Assembly (NCBI GenBank): GCA_029251525.1
Contig: JAQXDE010000029.1
Span: 1-64,000, forward strand
Length of the DNA: 64,000 nucleotides
Reading direction: 5' to 3'
Origin: Saprospiraceae bacterium
GTDB lineage: Bacteria > Bacteroidota > Bacteroidia > Chitinophagales > Saprospiraceae
The notes beneath the pieces are model-generated. The model was not told the origin of the DNA. It ran no database searches and saw nothing but the letters and a program-made list of their open reading frames with translations. Below, piece after piece: positions 54,303 through 63,099 of this stretch; positions within the stretch are counted from its first letter, which is position 1; every line of letters begins with the position of its first letter. The translations under genes were made by a program, and so were the position numbers.

Positions 54303-56015
54303 ATGAAATTTCATTTCAATTTACTCCTTTGTCTTCTATTTCTTTTTTCCTGTCAAACGAAAAAAGAAAATATTACTTTTGAAAAACCAATTTCCTCTGT
54401 TGATGATTTAAAAAAGCATTCTGAAGAATTTATTACTCCAGAGATTATTGAAGTAGTCAAAGGAGTCCATGTTGCCATTGGATTCGGATTGGCTAACTCT
54501 ATTTTGATTGAAGGTAAAAATGGAAATATCATTGTCGACTGCATGGAAAGTAATGAGTCGGCGGCAAAGGTGAAAGCAGAATTTGATAAAATTAGTAATA
54601 AGCCAATCAAGGCATTAATCTATACTCATAATCATGCAGATCATATTTTTGGTGCAGGAACAATGGCAGGGGAGGACAACCCTGAAATTTATTCTCATGA
54701 GTTAACCAACTATTATATCGATCGATTATTGAATGTGGTAAGACCAATAATTAGCCAAAGAAGTACTAGAATGTTTGGGACAAGTTTAGATAATGACACT
54801 CATGTCAATTGCGGTATTGGTCCAAGGTTAGATGCCAATGAAAATACGACACGATCCTTGTTGCGACCAACCATTACATTTAAAGATGAGTTGGAAGTTG
54901 AAATTGAAGGCATTAAAGTAAAAATGGTTCATGCCCCTGGAGAAACGAATGATCAGTTGTTTGTATGGATAGCAGATCGAAAAATCTTGCTCCCTGGTGA
55001 TAATATTTACAAAGCTTTTCCCAATCTCTACACCATTCGAGGAACCTCTTATCGAGATGTAAAAATGTGGTCAACAAGTTTAGATAAAATGCGTTTTTTG
55101 AAACCAGAAGTTTTAATTCCAAGCCATACTCGCCCGATTAAGGGAGTTAATAATATTCAAGGAGTTTTACAAGACTATCGAGATGCGATTCAGTTTGTGC
55201 ATGATCAAACAATTCGAAATATGAATAAAGGTTTGACACCTGATGAATTGGCGGAGAAAGTTATTTTGCCAGAGCATTTAAGTTCATCACCATATCTACA
55301 AGAATTTTATGGACGAGTAGATTGGTCCGTAAAAAGTATCTTCAATGGTTACCTCGGTTGGTTTGATGGCAACTCCGCTCAATTACTTCCGCTACCTGTA
55401 AAAGAAAAAGCCGAAAAAATGGCAGCCCTAGCAGGTGGAAAAAAACAACTATTGGAAAACACCATTATGGCTGTCGAAAAAAAAGAATACCAATGGGCTT
55501 TGGAACTAGCTGACTACCTCAAACGATTGTCGCCCGATAATATAAAAATTGATGAATTGCGTAGTGCCTGTTTAATAGGTTTAGGAGAAAAACAATCCAA
55601 CCCAAATGCTAGAAATTATTACTTGAGTCAAGCATTAGAAACAAAAGGAGAATTAACTAGAATAGATGGAGAGAGATCTTTAAACATGATTCATCAAATT
55701 CCCTTAGAAGCGATGTTCAATTCTATGTCAGTAAGATTGATACCTGAAAAGAGTATGGATTTTGATAAAAAAGCAGTTTTTAATTTTACCGATATAGGTG
55801 AAAAATGGTCGATACATATTCGAAGAGGCATTGCTGAGATTCAACCATTTGCTTTGGATAATCCAGATTTAACTGTTTCGACTACGGCTATTATTTGGAG
55901 AGAAATTGTGGCGAAGATTAGAAATGCTAAATTGGCGATGGTAAAAGGAGATTTGAGTATTGAGGGAGGGATAAGTGACTTTGGAGAATTTATGGGAATG
56001 TTTTCAGAGGAATAA
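54303..56015 (+). CDS. Alkylsulfatase-like metallo-beta-lactamase lipoprotein with SCP2-like C-terminus
   Basis: From the ATG at 54303 (MKFHFNLLLCLLFLFSCQT, a lipoprotein signal with cysteine at 17) the protein is 570 residues. The open frame extends upstream to 54102 but overlaps the divergent glycosyltransferase and lacks a signal there. The MBL ligands THNHADH (108-114) are followed by HVNCGIGPRLDANENTTRSL, APGETNDQLFVW and PSHTRP. These features and the alkylsulfatase dimerisation region are those of SdsA/BDS1-type alkylsulfatases. The C-terminus (VFNFTDIGEKWSIHIRRG on) is SCP2-like. It hydrolyses sulfate esters of alkyl chains. Its last 121 bases are duplicated at 56915-57035. Confidence 0.9.
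   Translation: MKFHFNLLLCLLFLFSCQTKKENITFEKPISSVDDLKKHSEEFITPEIIEVVKGVHVAIGFGLANSILIEGKNGNIIVDCMESNESAAKVKAEFDKISNKPIKALIYTHNHADHIFGAGTMAGEDNPEIYSHELTNYYIDRLLNVVRPIISQRSTRMFGTSLDNDTHVNCGIGPRLDANENTTRSLLRPTITFKDELEVEIEGIKVKMVHAPGETNDQLFVWIADRKILLPGDNIYKAFPNLYTIRGTSYRDVKMWSTSLDKMRFLKPEVLIPSHTRPIKGVNNIQGVLQDYRDAIQFVHDQTIRNMNKGLTPDELAEKVILPEHLSSSPYLQEFYGRVDWSVKSIFNGYLGWFDGNSAQLLPLPVKEKAEKMAALAGGKKQLLENTIMAVEKKEYQWALELADYLKRLSPDNIKIDELRSACLIGLGEKQSNPNARNYYLSQALETKGELTRIDGERSLNMIHQIPLEAMFNSMSVRLIPEKSMDFDKKAVFNFTDIGEKWSIHIRRGIAEIQPFALDNPDLTVSTTAIIWREIVAKIRNAKLAMVKGDLSIEGGISDFGEFMGMFSEE
55894..56014 (+). repeat. 121-bp direct repeat, copy 1 (end of the alkylsulfatase gene)
   Basis: This stretch, the last 40 codons of the alkylsulfatase gene and most of its stop codon, is repeated at 56915-57035 with three differences: ATG to ATA, GGA to GGG, and TAA to TAG. 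The copies are 1021 bases apart. Confidence 0.9.
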
Positions 56016-56317
56016 ACTAGTAGCTTAAATAGGATATTTATTGGTATAACCCAACTACTTAAAAAATGGAAGGAGCTTTTTTTGGTAACTTATTTTACCT
56101 ATATTACCATATAATTATTGAAAATAATGAAATAACCTTTTATAAATCTGTAGACTAAGATTCTTATACTTTTCTCTTTCTTATCTCCCCATAAACTATT
56201 GCACAAAAAATAAATAACAATAACAATGTAAAATCATTGTTATAAGTAGTAAAACTATATAGTTCTAAAAATCCAACATAACCTACTTTCTAAACAACAA
56301 TATTAAAAAAAATCATT
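56016..56317. other. 302-base A/T-rich intergenic region
   Basis: No gene is seen. A 30-codon ATG frame at 56066-56158 lacks support. A small hairpin (ACAATG/CATTGT) lies near 56222-56245. Confidence 0.45.
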
Positions 56318-56785
56318 ATGAATTATTTTAAAATACTTGCATTGCTGCTATTTAGTTCCGTCATATCTTTCTATGCGTGTAATGACAATTCTACCATTAA
56401 AAAAGAAGCTAGAGAATCACTAAAAGTTTCCGATTCACCTACAAACTCAAATTCGGCTACCCCTGAACCTGCTCAAAATACACAAGGTGTTTGGCATTAT
56501 ACGTGTAACGCAGGATGTGCTGGAGGAGCAGGTGCTGCTGGTACTTGTAATACTTGTGGTGGTGTTTTAGCCCATAATTCAGCCTACCATTCCAATACTA
56601 ATAATACGCCGACAAACACTAATATGATGACTCCGCCTGCCACACCTCCTACTACGGAACCTGCTCAAAATGTAGATGGTATCTGGCATTATACCTGTAA
56701 CACAGGGTGTGCTGGAGGAGCAGGTGCTGCTGGTACCTGTAATACTTGTGGTGGTGCCTTAGCTCATAATTCCGCTTATCATTAG
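56318..56785 (+). CDS. Lipoprotein with two Cys/His/Gly-rich repeats, putative metal-binding
   Basis: This 155-residue protein has a lipoprotein signal (VISFYACNDNS, cysteine at 21) and two nearly identical 42-residue repeats joined by an Asn/Thr/Pro linker. Each repeat reads EPAQN..G(V/I)WHYTC, N(A/T)GCAGGAGAAGTCNTCGG, (V/A)LAHNSAYH. The cysteine spacing C..GC..C..C with nearby histidines suggests two small metal (probably zinc) or disulfide modules. Repeats of this kind are found in other Bacteroidota lipoproteins, but their function is unknown. It lies inside the 1.0-kb segment flanked by the 121-bp direct repeats. Confidence 0.8.
   Translation: MNYFKILALLLFSSVISFYACNDNSTIKKEARESLKVSDSPTNSNSATPEPAQNTQGVWHYTCNAGCAGGAGAAGTCNTCGGVLAHNSAYHSNTNNTPTNTNMMTPPATPPTTEPAQNVDGIWHYTCNTGCAGGAGAAGTCNTCGGALAHNSAYH
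56465..56590 (+). repeat. 126-bp intragenic tandem repeat, unit 1
   Basis: This encodes the first Cys/His/Gly module; unit 2 is at 56657-56782 (192-base period). The units are highly similar at DNA level, indicating a fairly recent duplication. Confidence 0.85.
56657..56782 (+). repeat. 126-bp intragenic tandem repeat, unit 2
   Basis: Second copy of the module-coding repeat, of the same length as unit 1, ending just before the stop codon. Confidence 0.85.
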
Positions 56786-56914
56786 CGTAATGGAAGATCT
56801 TATAATTTAATCTAGTAATTAAATAAATCGAAAGAACTTTTCTGTTGGTGAGTCTTGATGGTAATCAAAGTACTAGAATTAATACTTCCTTTGATTAAAA
56901 TATAAAACTACAAT

Positions 56915-57035
56915 TTTGGAGAGAAATTGTGGCGAAGATTAGAAATGCTAAATTGGCGATGGTAAAAGGAGATTTGAGTATTGAGGGAGGGATAAGTGAC
57001 TTTGGAGAATTTATAGGGATGTTTTCAGAGGAATA
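56915..57035 (+). pseudogene. Duplicated 3' end of the alkylsulfatase gene (121 bp)
   Basis: This differs from 55894-56014 at only three positions and keeps an open frame to the TAG at 57033-57035. Before 56915 similarity stops. It has no start and is a non-functional duplicate of the gene's last 40 codons. The very low divergence points to a recent event or to ongoing gene conversion. Confidence 0.88.
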
Positions 57036-57060
57036 GATAGAAATTTCGGTAAATTATAAT

Positions 57061-58251
57061 TTACTCACTTTCTATATAGTTTAGATTCATGGATAAATTT
57101 TTCTTTAAAATATCAAAAGGTGTACTATTCAAAATACTATTGACAATATTTATATAATCTTTTACTATATATTTTTCATCAAACTCATTAACTGCTCTTT
57201 TATAACTTTTTTCTCCCATAGCTAATTTGCGATACTCGTTCAGATGGTAAAACTCTTCCATCCGAGCAGCTAAATCTTTAACATTTTTTATTGGAGTCAA
57301 ATAGCCATTCACACCTACCTCAACTGTCTCTCTGCACCCAGGAGTATCTGTAGTTATTATCGGCCTTCCCATAGCCATTCCCTCAAGAACGACTCGAGGC
57401 ATGCCTTCTCGATAGGAAGGAAGAACAATGCAATCAGAATTTTTTATAAATCTTCTGATATCCTCAGTTACTCCAAAGTATCGGATAATTTTATCGTCAA
57501 TCCAATTCAGTAAATGAGTTTTTGGAATAAAAGATGGGTTCTCAACATCTATATCTCCAACCACATGAAATGCTACATTAGAAAATTTTTCTTTTAATAT
57601 TTTAGCCGCTTCAACAAACTCCACTATTCCTTTATCATAAAGCAACCTTCCTATAAATGTAAAAACAATACTATCTTTATATTTTTGTTTTGGAAGAGGT
57701 CGGAATCTATTTAGGTTAACGCCACATCCCTTTACCGCAATACATTTTTCAGCCGCAGCAATTTTCGAATCAATAAAAAGTTGTGTATCATCTTTATTCT
57801 CAAAAACAACTTTGTTGCTATACTTAAATGAAAAACGATAAAGAGCAATTGTAATTTTTTTAATCCAACCATCCTTTAAAAAAGAATATCCCAAGCCAGT
57901 TACCACACAAACAGATGGAATCATACAAACTTTTGCAGCAAGGTTCCCAAAAATATTTGGCTTGATCGTATAATGTATTATTAAATCCGGATTTTCCTTT
58001 TTATAGATTCTCCTTAGTTCTCTAAAAAGAAAAATATCCTTAATCGGATTAGTACTTTTTCTCGATAATCTTTGAATCGGAATATGTCGAATACCTGAAG
58101 TATAATTAAGGTAAGTGATGTACTCATCGATTGGAGCAATCACAACCACTTCAAAACCCTGCTTTATAAAGGCTTTAAGAAGTACTAACCTAAAATTGTA
58201 GATATTCCAAGTTGAGTTGGCAACAAATGCTATTTTTTTCCTTTTCCTCAT
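57061..58251 (-). CDS. Glycosyltransferase family 4 protein (capsule/EPS)
   Basis: From the ATG at 58251 (MRKRKKIAFVANSTWNIYNF) the protein is 396 residues; the longer frame from 58278 overlaps the manC end by 20 bases. It has a GT-B fold with FIGRLLYDKGIVEFVEAAKI, VVGDIDVENPS, and the donor-sugar-binding LPSYREGMPRVVLEGMAMGR (PSYREGMP...E motif). ITTDTPGCRETVEVGVNGYL completes the family-4 signature. It is similar to transferases that add GalNAc or fucose-type residues to undecaprenyl-linked glycans. The acceptor is unknown. Seven bases after manC. Confidence 0.88.
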   Translation of the reverse strand: MRKRKKIAFVANSTWNIYNFRLVLLKAFIKQGFEVVVIAPIDEYITYLNYTSGIRHIPIQRLSRKSTNPIKDIFLFRELRRIYKKENPDLIIHYTIKPNIFGNLAAKVCMIPSVCVVTGLGYSFLKDGWIKKITIALYRFSFKYSNKVVFENKDDTQLFIDSKIAAAEKCIAVKGCGVNLNRFRPLPKQKYKDSIVFTFIGRLLYDKGIVEFVEAAKILKEKFSNVAFHVVGDIDVENPSFIPKTHLLNWIDDKIIRYFGVTEDIRRFIKNSDCIVLPSYREGMPRVVLEGMAMGRPIITTDTPGCRETVEVGVNGYLTPIKNVKDLAARMEEFYHLNEYRKLAMGEKSYKRAVNEFDEKYIVKDYINIVNSILNSTPFDILKKNLSMNLNYIESE

Positions 58252-58258
58252 TTGATTA

Positions 58259-59335
58259 TTAGAGAACAGAGTCATCATTCAAACCATTTCTCACAGATTT
58301 GATTTCTTGTTCTTGGTCTTTTGGATAAATCAAAAGGACATCTCCTTCGTCAATAACAATCATATTTTTTAATCCTTTAATCACTGCTTTTTTAGTTCGT
58401 GGTAATCGAACAAAATTATCTTCACAATCTTCCGCACTTAAAATAATCCCTTGCATCACATTGTCCTTCTTATCTTTTTCCAAATAAGCATGCAACGAAT
58501 TCCAAGTGCCTAAATCACTCCAACCAATATCGGCAGGAATCGTATACACATTATTGGAACGTTCCAATAGGGCATAATCAACAGATATTTTCTCCGTATT
58601 GGGATAAACTCGATCAATATATTCTTGCTCTTCAGTAGTATTATATTTTGAAACATCTTCACCCAATACTTCAAGAATGGAAGGTGCATTATTTTGAAAT
58701 GCTGCAGTTACTGCTTTTACACTCCAAATAAAAATACCGGCATTCCAAAAATAATTTCCTGCATCCAAATAACTCTGAGCCGTTGTTAAATCTGGCTTTT
58801 CTTTAAATTGTACCACCTTTTCTATCGCTTGAGCACCATCTTTATGATTAACTTCAATATATCCGTATCCTGTATCAGGCCGTGTTGGCTGAATACCTAA
58901 TGTCACTAGTGACTCTCCTTTTTCAGCATAGGAAAAAGCTAAATTCATCTTAGTTTTGAATTCTGCCTCTTTTAAGATTACATGATCAGAAGGCCAAACA
59001 GCAAAAGTGGAATCAGGATTTTGATTGGCTATTTTTAAAGCCAAATAGGCGATGCAAGGCGCCGTATTATTTCGAGAAGGTTCTAATAATATTTGATTAT
59101 CAGAGATATCAGGAAGGTGTTCGTTAACTAATTCTTTATATCTTTTATTGGTAGCGATTAGAATATTTTCTTTTGGAACCAATTGTAACGCTCGATCATA
59201 AGTCAGTTGAATCAAAGATTTCCCAACTCCTAAAATATCAAGGAATTGTTTAGGTAAAGATTCTCGGCTTGCTGGCCAAAAACGAGAACCTACTCCTCCT
59301 GCCATGATCGCGATGTATTGATTTTTATTTTCCAT
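58259..59335 (-). CDS. manC: Mannose-1-phosphate guanylyltransferase
   Basis: From the ATG at 59335 (MENKNQYIAIMAGGVGSRFW) the protein is 358 residues; five extra codons to an upstream ATG at 59350 add little. It has the nucleotidyltransferase signature GGVGSRFWPASRESLPKQFL, EPSRNNTAPCIAYLALK, VWPSDHVI and FKEKPDLTTAQSYL, and VDYALLERS. It makes GDP-mannose from mannose 1-phosphate and GTP. It supplies the substrate of Gmd encoded at 60713-61825. The isomerase half of bifunctional ManC proteins is absent, so this is the short form. Confidence 0.92.
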   Translation of the reverse strand: MENKNQYIAIMAGGVGSRFWPASRESLPKQFLDILGVGKSLIQLTYDRALQLVPKENILIATNKRYKELVNEHLPDISDNQILLEPSRNNTAPCIAYLALKIANQNPDSTFAVWPSDHVILKEAEFKTKMNLAFSYAEKGESLVTLGIQPTRPDTGYGYIEVNHKDGAQAIEKVVQFKEKPDLTTAQSYLDAGNYFWNAGIFIWSVKAVTAAFQNNAPSILEVLGEDVSKYNTTEEQEYIDRVYPNTEKISVDYALLERSNNVYTIPADIGWSDLGTWNSLHAYLEKDKKDNVMQGIILSAEDCEDNFVRLPRTKKAVIKGLKNMIVIDEGDVLLIYPKDQEQEIKSVRNGLNDDSVL

Positions 59336-59780
59336 AAAGACTTTTTTCAAAGAAGTTTTACCAAAAAAAAGACGCTTTTAACCAAAATTAATTTTCAAAC
59401 AAGATCTAACTTTTACTAAAAAAGCTACAAACCAAGAACTAATCTCCCGCTTCCCTATTTTTTTGCTCTTAAATTGGAAAAGCGAAAGATACTATTTACT
59501 TTTCGGCCTTATTCTTTTTAAGAAAATTGGATTCATAAGGGCGTTAAAAATAGTTTACTGACTGAGACCGACTTAGAAAATCTATCCGACGAAGGAGGAG
59601 TTAAATTTTCTAAGTTGGGGGAGTTTAAACTGTTTAGCTTTTATGAATTCCATTTTCCGCTAAAAAAAGAATACAGCCTTGATTTTTTTATGCCGCCATA
59701 TCCAGTCGGTATGTCTTGCCTATTTTTGATCAAGCAAAAAAAGTAGGGAATCGAGAATTGATAAGATATGCTTAGATGGT
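59336..59780. other. 445-base intergenic region with a coding-like remnant
   Basis: No complete gene is seen. An open frame without start codon lies at 59522-59746 (next entry). The region separates manC from the fcl-gmd group. Confidence 0.4.
59522..59746 (+). pseudogene. Possible coding remnant, 74 codons without start
   Basis: On the plus strand an open stretch reads ENWIHKGVKNSLLTETDLEN, LSDEGGVKFSKLGEFKLFSF and continues to IKQKK and TAG. It has a natural-looking composition but no start codon, and it runs against the strand of its neighbours. No family was recognised. It is either a remnant or chance. Confidence 0.22.
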
Positions 59781-60713
59781 TTAGTACCAATCTTTAGTTT
59801 TTAACCCATCATATACCATTTCTATTCCTTCATTTAAAGAAATCGAAGCAGTCCATCCAGCATTAGACAATTTATCTACATTCATTAACTTTCGAGGTGT
59901 TCCGTCAGGTTTCTCTAAATCATGTTTGATCTCCCCTTCGTAACCAACAATATTTTTTATAGTTAAGGCAAGATCCTTAATGGCAATATCTTCCCCTGTT
60001 CCTATATTCACTAATCCAGGTTCATTGTAAGTTTGCATTAGATAAAAACAAGCCGCTGCCAAATCATCTACATGCAAAAATTCTCTTTTTGGCGTTCCTG
60101 TTCCCCACATCATCACGTGAGGTACTTTATTCTTTTTTGCTTCGTGAAATTTGCGAATTAAGGCAGGTAACACATGTGATTTTTCTAAATCATAATTATC
60201 ATTTGGCCCATATAGATTTGTAGGCATGACTGATATGAAATTTGAACCATATTGAGCACGATAAGCGTCACACATTTTTATCCCTGCAATTTTTGCTATT
60301 GCATAAGGCTCATTAGTTTGTTCTAATTCACCAGTCAATAGATACTCTTCTTTCAACGGCTGTGGCGCTAATTTTGGATAAATACAGGAGGAACCCAGGA
60401 ACATTAATTTCGTGACTCCAGCTTTATGCGCTGAATCGATGATGTTAGATTGGATCATCAAATTATCATATAAGAATTCTGCTCGATAAGTATTATTGGC
60501 TAAAATACCTCCAACCTTTGCTGCCGCTAGAAAAACATAATCTGGCTTTTCCTTTTGGAAAAAATCTGAAACAGCTTGCTGATTTCGTAAATCTAACTCG
60601 CTTGAAGTGCGAAAAATAATATTTTCAAACCCTTCCGCATTTAACTTTCGAATGATCGCAGAACCCACCATTCCACGATGACCAGCGATGTATATTTTTG
60701 CATTTTTTTCCAT
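59781..60713 (-). CDS. fcl: GDP-L-fucose synthase
   Basis: This 310-residue SDR-type epimerase/reductase has an NADP-binding [14 protein letters not shown] (12-25), the catalytic YAIAK motif ([10 protein letters not shown]) and [14 protein letters not shown]. It epimerises C3 and C5 and reduces C4 of GDP-4-keto-6-deoxymannose to GDP-L-fucose. Its start overlaps the gmd stop by one base (TAATG), so the two steps are encoded in tandem. The length matches the family. Confidence 0.94.
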   Translation of the reverse strand: MEKNAKIYIAGHRGMVGSAIIRKLNAEGFENIIFRTSSELDLRNQQAVSDFFQKEKPDYVFLAAAKVGGILANNTYRAEFLYDNLMIQSNIIDSAHKAGVTKLMFLGSSCIYPKLAPQPLKEEYLLTGELEQTNEPYAIAKIAGIKMCDAYRAQYGSNFISVMPTNLYGPNDNYDLEKSHVLPALIRKFHEAKKNKVPHVMMWGTGTPKREFLHVDDLAAACFYLMQTYNEPGLVNIGTGEDIAIKDLALTIKNIVGYEGEIKHDLEKPDGTPRKLMNVDKLSNAGWTASISLNEGIEMVYDGLKTKDWY

Positions 60714-61825
60714 TACTCAAACTCATTTTTTACATCAAATCCAGCGGATCGAAGTACTTGATCTCTTTTAAATAATTCCAAATCACTTTGAACCATTTCA
60801 CTACAAAGTGCTTGGAGATCATACTTTGGTTCCCAACCTAACTTTGCTTTAGCTTTGGCTGGATTTCCAATTAACAATTCTACCTCTGTTGGTCGATAAT
60901 ACTGTGGATCAACTGCTACTATTTGGGTACCAACTGCGATTGGATATTCCGCATTATTAGAGGAAACAACAGTCCCTACCTCTTGCTCTCCCTCACCTGT
61001 AAACTCTAATTCTACTCCAATTTCCCTAAATGACATTCTCACAAAATCTCTTACGCTTGTTGTTACTCCCGTTGCGATAACAAAATCCTCTGGTTCCTCT
61101 TGTTGTAAGATTTTCCACATACATTCGACATAATCTTTAGCATGTCCCCAATCTCGTTTGGCATCCATATTTCCTAAGTACAATTTGTCTTGCAACCCTA
61201 AACCGATTTTAGCAGCTGCTCGAGTAATTTTTCGAGTAACAAACGTTTCTCCTCTATGCGGACTTTCATGATTAAAAAGGATTCCGTTGCAGGCATACAT
61301 ACCATATGCTTCCCGATAATTAACCGTTATCCAATAAGCATACATTTTAGCCACCGCATAAGGGGAACGTGGATAAAAAGGCGTCGTTTCTGACTGAGGT
61401 ACTTCCTGCACCAATCCATATAACTCAGAAGTAGAGGCTTGGTAAATCTTTGTTTTTTCTTTTAACCCTAAAATTCGCACCGCTTCCAAAATCCTCAATG
61501 TTCCTACACCATCTACATCTGCTACATATTCTGGCGTATCAAAACTTACCTTGACATGCGACATCGCACCAAGGTTATATATTTCATCTGGTTGAACTTC
61601 TTGAATGATTCGAATCATATTAGTGGAATCAGTTAAGTCTCCATAATGTAAGATAAAGTTCCGGTTATCAATATGTGGATCTTGGTATAAATGATCAATT
61701 CTGCTAGTATTAAATGAAGAGGATCTTCGCTTTACACCATGAACTTGATATCCTTTTTCTAAAAGAAATTCGGAGAGGTAGGCGCCGTCTTGACCGGTAA
61801 TTCCTGTTATTAATGCTTTTTTCAT
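60713..61825 (-). CDS. gmd: GDP-mannose 4,6-dehydratase
   Basis: This 370-residue protein carries [20 protein letters not shown] at the N-terminus, the arginine-rich loop [17 protein letters not shown] typical of GMD, STSELYG and the catalytic YAVAK ([13 protein letters not shown]). It converts GDP-mannose to GDP-4-keto-6-deoxymannose, the first committed step to GDP-L-fucose. It overlaps the upstream glycosyltransferase gene by four bases and fcl by one base, so the three are one tightly packed transcript. Confidence 0.95.
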   Translation of the reverse strand: MKKALITGITGQDGAYLSEFLLEKGYQVHGVKRRSSSFNTSRIDHLYQDPHIDNRNFILHYGDLTDSTNMIRIIQEVQPDEIYNLGAMSHVKVSFDTPEYVADVDGVGTLRILEAVRILGLKEKTKIYQASTSELYGLVQEVPQSETTPFYPRSPYAVAKMYAYWITVNYREAYGMYACNGILFNHESPHRGETFVTRKITRAAAKIGLGLQDKLYLGNMDAKRDWGHAKDYVECMWKILQQEEPEDFVIATGVTTSVRDFVRMSFREIGVELEFTGEGEQEVGTVVSSNNAEYPIAVGTQIVAVDPQYYRPTEVELLIGNPAKAKAKLGWEPKYDLQALCSEMVQSDLELFKRDQVLRSAGFDVKNEFE

Positions 61826-63099
61826 TTAGATTTAATTTTTAATTTTATACTAGAAAAAGTATCATCTATTGAATCAGAATTTGATTTGACTTCTTCGTAT
61901 TTAAGAATATGCAACATTTGCTCCGCTAAATTATCCCGATTAAAATCCATTGCTAAATTTTGACATCCTTTCATATACGAAGAATAAAGTAAGGTGTTTT
62001 CAAATAAGGTATCAATCGATTCTATAAATTCTAATTCATTCTCTGGTTCAAAACAAATTCCTGCATTATATTTTTCAATAATCCCCTTCGATTCGCCTTC
62101 CACCCCTAATAGAATTGGTTTTTTCATCGCTGCATTTTCAAAAATCTTTGATGGAATAACTGTCTTAAATGTATCCGATTTTTTAAGATTTACTAGGGCA
62201 ACATCGAGAATGCTTATATAGCGGGTAATTTCACTTTTTGCAACAAAAGGAAGCATAGTAATATTCGTCAGCATAAGTTCATCCTTTAATAATAATAGTT
62301 TTTTCTTTTCAGCCCCGTCCCCTAAAAGGATAAAATGGATCGATTTATTCTTAATTTTTTGAGCACTCTGTAAAACAAAATCTAATGCATGAGCCATTCC
62401 ATGAGTACCTATATAACCAATAATAAATTTTCCATGCAAATTTAGTTCCTTTAAAAGTGTCTTGTCTTTTTCTATCGGTTTAAATTTATCTAACCGAACT
62501 CCATTTTTTATGACAAAAATTTTCTTCGCATCAATTCCTTTCTCAACAATTATTTTTTTAAATGTATCCGTGACCACTACAATTTGTCGAGCACTTCGAT
62601 ACATTGACATTTCCATTTTCTCCAGCATTCGATACCCAAAAGAATCTCCACTCATCGCACCTACTGCTTTGATCGATTCTGGCCAAAGATCTCGGACTTC
62701 CATGACCCAAGGAGTATGTTTAAAAAAAGAAAGCCATCTTCCTGCAATTGCTGTAAAAAACTGAGGCGAAGTTGCCACGATTAAATCAGTCTTGATAAAT
62801 AATCCAACACAAAATGCCATAAATGCGTAACTCACAAAATCAATTGATCTTTTCAGAAACCCTTTATTCGCAGAAATATAACTCCACACTCGAATGACTT
62901 TAATTCCCTCTACCTCTTCCCGTTGAATAAATTTATTTTTATATCCATCATAAATTCGGCCTTGTGGAAAATTAGGATTACAAGTAATCACCGTGACTTC
63001 CACTCCTTTTTTTACCCACTCCTTGCAATGTTCAAAAGTACGCGTTGCAGGTGCATTTACTTCAGGAGGAAAATTGTCAGTTAAGAAAAGGATTTTCAT
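61822..63099 (-). CDS. Glycosyltransferase family 4 protein (WbuB-like)
   Basis: This 425-residue protein opens [20 protein letters not shown], typical of WbuB-like fucosaminyltransferase relatives. It has APQFF-type [27 protein letters not shown], and the GT-B core [20 protein letters not shown] and [11 protein letters not shown]. It adds a sugar, possibly fucose or a fucosamine-type residue, during polysaccharide assembly. It overlaps both neighbours by four bases (61822-61825, 63096-63099). Donor specificity is inferred from the fcl/gmd context. Confidence 0.87.
   Translation of the reverse strand: MKILFLTDNFPPEVNAPATRTFEHCKEWVKKGVEVTVITCNPNFPQGRIYDGYKNKFIQREEVEGIKVIRVWSYISANKGFLKRSIDFVSYAFMAFCVGLFIKTDLIVATSPQFFTAIAGRWLSFFKHTPWVMEVRDLWPESIKAVGAMSGDSFGYRMLEKMEMSMYRSARQIVVVTDTFKKIIVEKGIDAKKIFVIKNGVRLDKFKPIEKDKTLLKELNLHGKFIIGYIGTHGMAHALDFVLQSAQKIKNKSIHFILLGDGAEKKKLLLLKDELMLTNITMLPFVAKSEITRYISILDVALVNLKKSDTFKTVIPSKIFENAAMKKPILLGVEGESKGIIEKYNAGICFEPENELEFIESIDTLFENTLLYSSYMKGCQNLAMDFNRDNLAEQMLHILKYEEVKSNSDSIDDTFSSIKLKIKSK

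Noticed and set aside
56066-56158. 30-codon ATG frame after the alkylsulfatase gene
   Set aside because: No supporting motif, start context or homologue could be recognised.
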